Assembly: GCF_000422285.1 (NCBI RefSeq)
Contig: NZ_AULM01000004.1
Location: forward strand, 124,001 to 188,000
Source: Desulfatiglans anilini DSM 4660
GTDB lineage: Bacteria > Desulfobacterota > DSM-4660 > Desulfatiglandales > Desulfatiglandaceae
Direction of reading: 5' to 3'
DNA: 64,000 nucleotides
Part shown: positions 62,049-64,000 of the stretch, piece after piece
Numbering within the stretch: the first letter of the stretch is position 1
Layout: every line of letters starts with the position of its first letter
The notes under the pieces: model-generated
Databases searched by the model: none
Seen by the model: the letters and a program-made list of their open reading frames with translations, nothing else
Told to the model about the DNA's origin: nothing
Program-made: the position numbers and the translations under genes

Positions 62049-62351
62049 ATGCCCACTGTCATGATGGAAATTCGCGCTCAGACCGCGATCCTCACCTTGA
62101 ACCGTCCGGACAAACGCAACGCCCTGAACGCGGAACTGCGCGCCGAACTTCGGGAGCACCTGGAGCGTGTCGAGGCTTCGCGGCATATCCGTGGAGTCAT
62201 CGTCACCGGCGCCGGCGAAGCGTTTGCGGCAGGCGGCGAAACCGACGCCCTCGCCGCCTCCCTGTACGCCGATCTTTACCGATCCGAAGATCTGCACGAG
62301 GACCTGAGCGCCTTCCTCGAGAAGCGCAAACCGCAGTTCAAGGGACGGTGA
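62049..62351 (+). pseudogene. Enoyl-CoA hydratase remnant: N-terminus joined to C-terminal tail
   Basis: 100 residues from the ATG at 62049, compared with about 260 in enoyl-CoA hydratases. Residues 1-60 match the family N-terminus (ILTLNRPDKRNALNAELR, VIVTGAGEAFAAGGE). The end EDLHEDLSAFLEKRKPQFKG is the standard C-terminal tail of the family. The middle 150 or so residues, including the second oxyanion-hole Gly and both catalytic Glu positions, are missing, yet the frame is kept. It looks like an in-frame internal deletion. Its 3' end overlaps the convergent neighbour by 14 bp. A reduced functional peptide cannot be excluded. Confidence 0.75.
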
Positions 62352-63261
62352 TCGGAAGGCCGGCGTGTCCATAAGTCGACAAGCTCCCGGCCCGCCGCTC
62401 CGCAAAGCGTCTTTCGAGCTCATGAACTCTCCGTCGGCGATCCGGATCGCCAAGGTAAAGGTACGGATCCGCCTCCATCGAGGGCGCCCGGCCGGCAGCC
62501 CACTTCTCGACCCTAAAAAGGGCCTCGATCGACTTGTCCCAGACCGGATACCCTTGGTCATCCAGGGGCACCACCCCCTCAGGGGGGCGCCTTGAGATGT
62601 TGTTGATATCCACCAGGCGGATCGCGCCTGACCTGTCGACGAGCAGATTGCCCACACCCGACAGATCGGGGAACAGGGCGGCCTCGGCGACAAGCCGCCT
62701 GGTCCTTGCGACGAATATCCGTGCCTTTTCTTTTACAGCCTCGACCTGGATGCCTTCGACCGGGACCCCATCCATCCGTTCGGTCTCACGGGCGATCAGC
62801 CCCAGAAGGGTCTGCAACCGTTGATCGGAGAGTTCGGCCCAGGGGTCGAACACCGCTCCTTCCACATACTCCTGCAGGCCGCAAAGCAGAATCTCCGGAG
62901 GTCCTTCAAAGCTGCAACTGACCAGGAATTCTTCCGAAAGGGCCAGGCACTCCGGACCCAGGAACCGGATCACCTGCCTCACGCCCGAAATCTCTTCTTC
63001 AGCCTCCCGGAGGCCGGGAAACCGGATCCTGAATATCCGCAGGATCTTCAGGGGCTTCGCCTTAGGAAAAACCCTCACGCCGTCCTGCACAAGACCCTCC
63101 CTCTCGCGCCGGACAGCCACCGGATCGAGCACCGCCAGAATATGGGAGCGCAGCCCGGCCCTGGGGTACCGTCTGAAAACGTAGACCGGCGGGTTTCGGA
63201 TGAAGCCGAGCGACAGGACGTCTTCCGGATCCAGATACGGCTTGGTGCGAATGTCCTCCAT
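62338..63261 (-). CDS. Orphan protein with kinase-like C-terminal signature
   Basis: 307 residues, ATG 63261 with GAGGG 7 nt upstream. The first 60 residues include PPVYVFRRYP and SHILAVLDPVAVRREREGL; then a helical region; at about 205-225 SGVGNLLVDRSGAIRLVDIN resembles the 'N...vD..G.i.liDf/n' stretch of protein-kinase-like and RIO/aminoglycoside kinase folds. No glycine-rich loop is clear. It could be a degenerate kinase-like fold. Unknown function. Confidence 0.7.
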   Translation of the reverse strand: MEDIRTKPYLDPEDVLSLGFIRNPPVYVFRRYPRAGLRSHILAVLDPVAVRREREGLVQDGVRVFPKAKPLKILRIFRIRFPGLREAEEEISGVRQVIRFLGPECLALSEEFLVSCSFEGPPEILLCGLQEYVEGAVFDPWAELSDQRLQTLLGLIARETERMDGVPVEGIQVEAVKEKARIFVARTRRLVAEAALFPDLSGVGNLLVDRSGAIRLVDINNISRRPPEGVVPLDDQGYPVWDKSIEALFRVEKWAAGRAPSMEADPYLYLGDPDRRRRVHELERRFAERRAGSLSTYGHAGLPITVP

Positions 63262-63434
63262 GAAGCTGCCCTCAAACAGGCGCTCGTTCGCGCCCCGGTG
63301 AAAAAGCCCGCGCTATTCCCTTCCAAAACGCCGGCTTTTGTGGCAGGGTGGCTTCCAAAAGCGGCGCGGCGCAGTCCGGCCCCTTTTTCCGGCCGCCGCT
63401 TGTTTACGTGAATCGAGGAGATCGAACCCGGTCG

Positions 63435-64000
63435 ATGCCTGCAACCCTTCGCACGCTTTTCAGCGGACGCATGCTCGTGGCCCTGATCATGGGCTTTTCG
63501 AGCGGCCTGCCCCTGCTCCTCACCATCACCGTCCTTCAGGCATGGATGAAAGAGGAAGGGGTCGATCTCTCGGTCATCGGCCTCATGGCCCTGGTCGGCA
63601 TCCCTTACACGGTCAAATTCCTGTGGGCGCCGATCCTGGATCGCTTCACGCTTCCGTTTTTGGGCCGCCGGCGCGGCTGGCTCCTGATCGCGCAGTTCGC
63701 CCTGGCCGCCGCCATTGCGGGGCTCGGCTTTACCGATCCAGTTGAAATGCCCTGGATGGTCGCCTTCGCCGCATTCCTGGTGACGTTTTTCAGCGCCTCC
63801 CAGGATATCGTGATCGATGCCTACCGGCGCGAGGACCTCTCCGACGAGGAGCTCGGGCTCGGGTCTTCTCTTTACATCAACGGGTACCGGGTCGGCATGC
63901 TCCTCGCCTCCGGCGGCGGCCTGATCCTCGCGGACCACCTGTCTTTTACCGCCGTTTACCTGATCATGGCCGGATGCATGCTGCCGGGGATCCTGACGAC
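63435..64000 (+). CDS. ampG: AmpG-family muropeptide permease (partial, runs off the window)
   Basis: MFS transporter that imports anhydromuropeptides for cell-wall recycling. From the ATG at 63435 the frame stays open to base 64000 (188 residues visible). A GTG 27 nt earlier, in frame, is an alternative. Family signatures: LIMGFSSGLPLLLT, LQAWMKEEGVDLSVIGLMAL, YTVKFLWAPILDRF, GRRRGWLLIAQ and FFSASQDIVIDAYRREDLSD. At least five membrane helices are visible. The C-terminal half is outside the window. Confidence 0.9.
   Translation, partial: MPATLRTLFSGRMLVALIMGFSSGLPLLLTITVLQAWMKEEGVDLSVIGLMALVGIPYTVKFLWAPILDRFTLPFLGRRRGWLLIAQFALAAAIAGLGFTDPVEMPWMVAFAAFLVTFFSASQDIVIDAYRREDLSDEELGLGSSLYINGYRVGMLLASGGGLILADHLSFTAVYLIMAGCMLPGILT

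Overview
The window is GC-rich and gene-dense. It looks like a chromosomal piece of an anaerobic Desulfobacterota (former Deltaproteobacteria). The evidence is indirect: an acyl-CoA dehydrogenase/ETF operon, MoaD/ThiF carrier genes of the tungsten/molybdenum type, an orphan YqeB (selenium-dependent molybdenum hydroxylase maturation), a short-form ThiC, a two-repeat TauE permease and several receiver/kinase proteins. No rRNA, tRNA, CRISPR array, integrase or transposase was seen.

Layout. 1-2.9 kb: an ABC3-type exporter (ATPase plus two FtsX-like permeases). 3.1-17 kb: one enormous minus-strand gene for a secreted 4,607-residue protein of tandem DUF11-like domains, ending in an IPTL-CTERM-like sorting tail. 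17-18.2 kb: a gene-poor gap. 18.2-25.1 kb: a minus-strand cluster reading PEP-synthase-like protein, small membrane protein, acyl-CoA dehydrogenase, EtfB, and an EtfA subunit fused to an XRE helix-turn-helix and a cupin. 25-28 kb: TauE permease, a partner membrane protein and a CheY-like receiver. 28-31.6 kb: two ubiquitin-like carriers and an E1-like enzyme, a DUF72 protein and a DUF218-like protein. 32-33.4 kb: thiC behind a long structured leader.

33.4-45.3 kb is housekeeping. The minus-strand rpmH-rnpA-yidD-yidC-jag-mnmE series diverges from a plus-strand mreBCD-mrdA-rodA rod-shape cluster followed by ubiE/menG. 45.3-49.4 kb: a J1-crystallin-type ADP-ribosylglycohydrolase homologue, a VWA-OmpA lipoprotein and MscS. 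49.5-52.9 kb: groESL and yqeB. 53.2-57.2 kb: mutY, rarA and a hybrid kinase overlap or nearly abut on the minus strand. 57.9-64 kb: dnaE, a small hypothetical gene, an enoyl-CoA hydratase remnant, a kinase-like orphan and the start of ampG.

Two things stand out. The first is the ACAD-EtfB-EtfA(XRE-cupin) operon: an electron carrier subunit carries its own predicted DNA-binding and small-molecule-binding domains, and an imperfect 14-4-14 palindrome lies between acad and etfB. The second is a family of intergenic elements of 168-219 bp (five copies and one fragment). They have CCATCCGG termini, nested inverted repeats with paired substitutions between copies, and in three copies flanking direct repeats that look like target-site duplications. 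All functional statements are from sequence inspection only; no database search was run.
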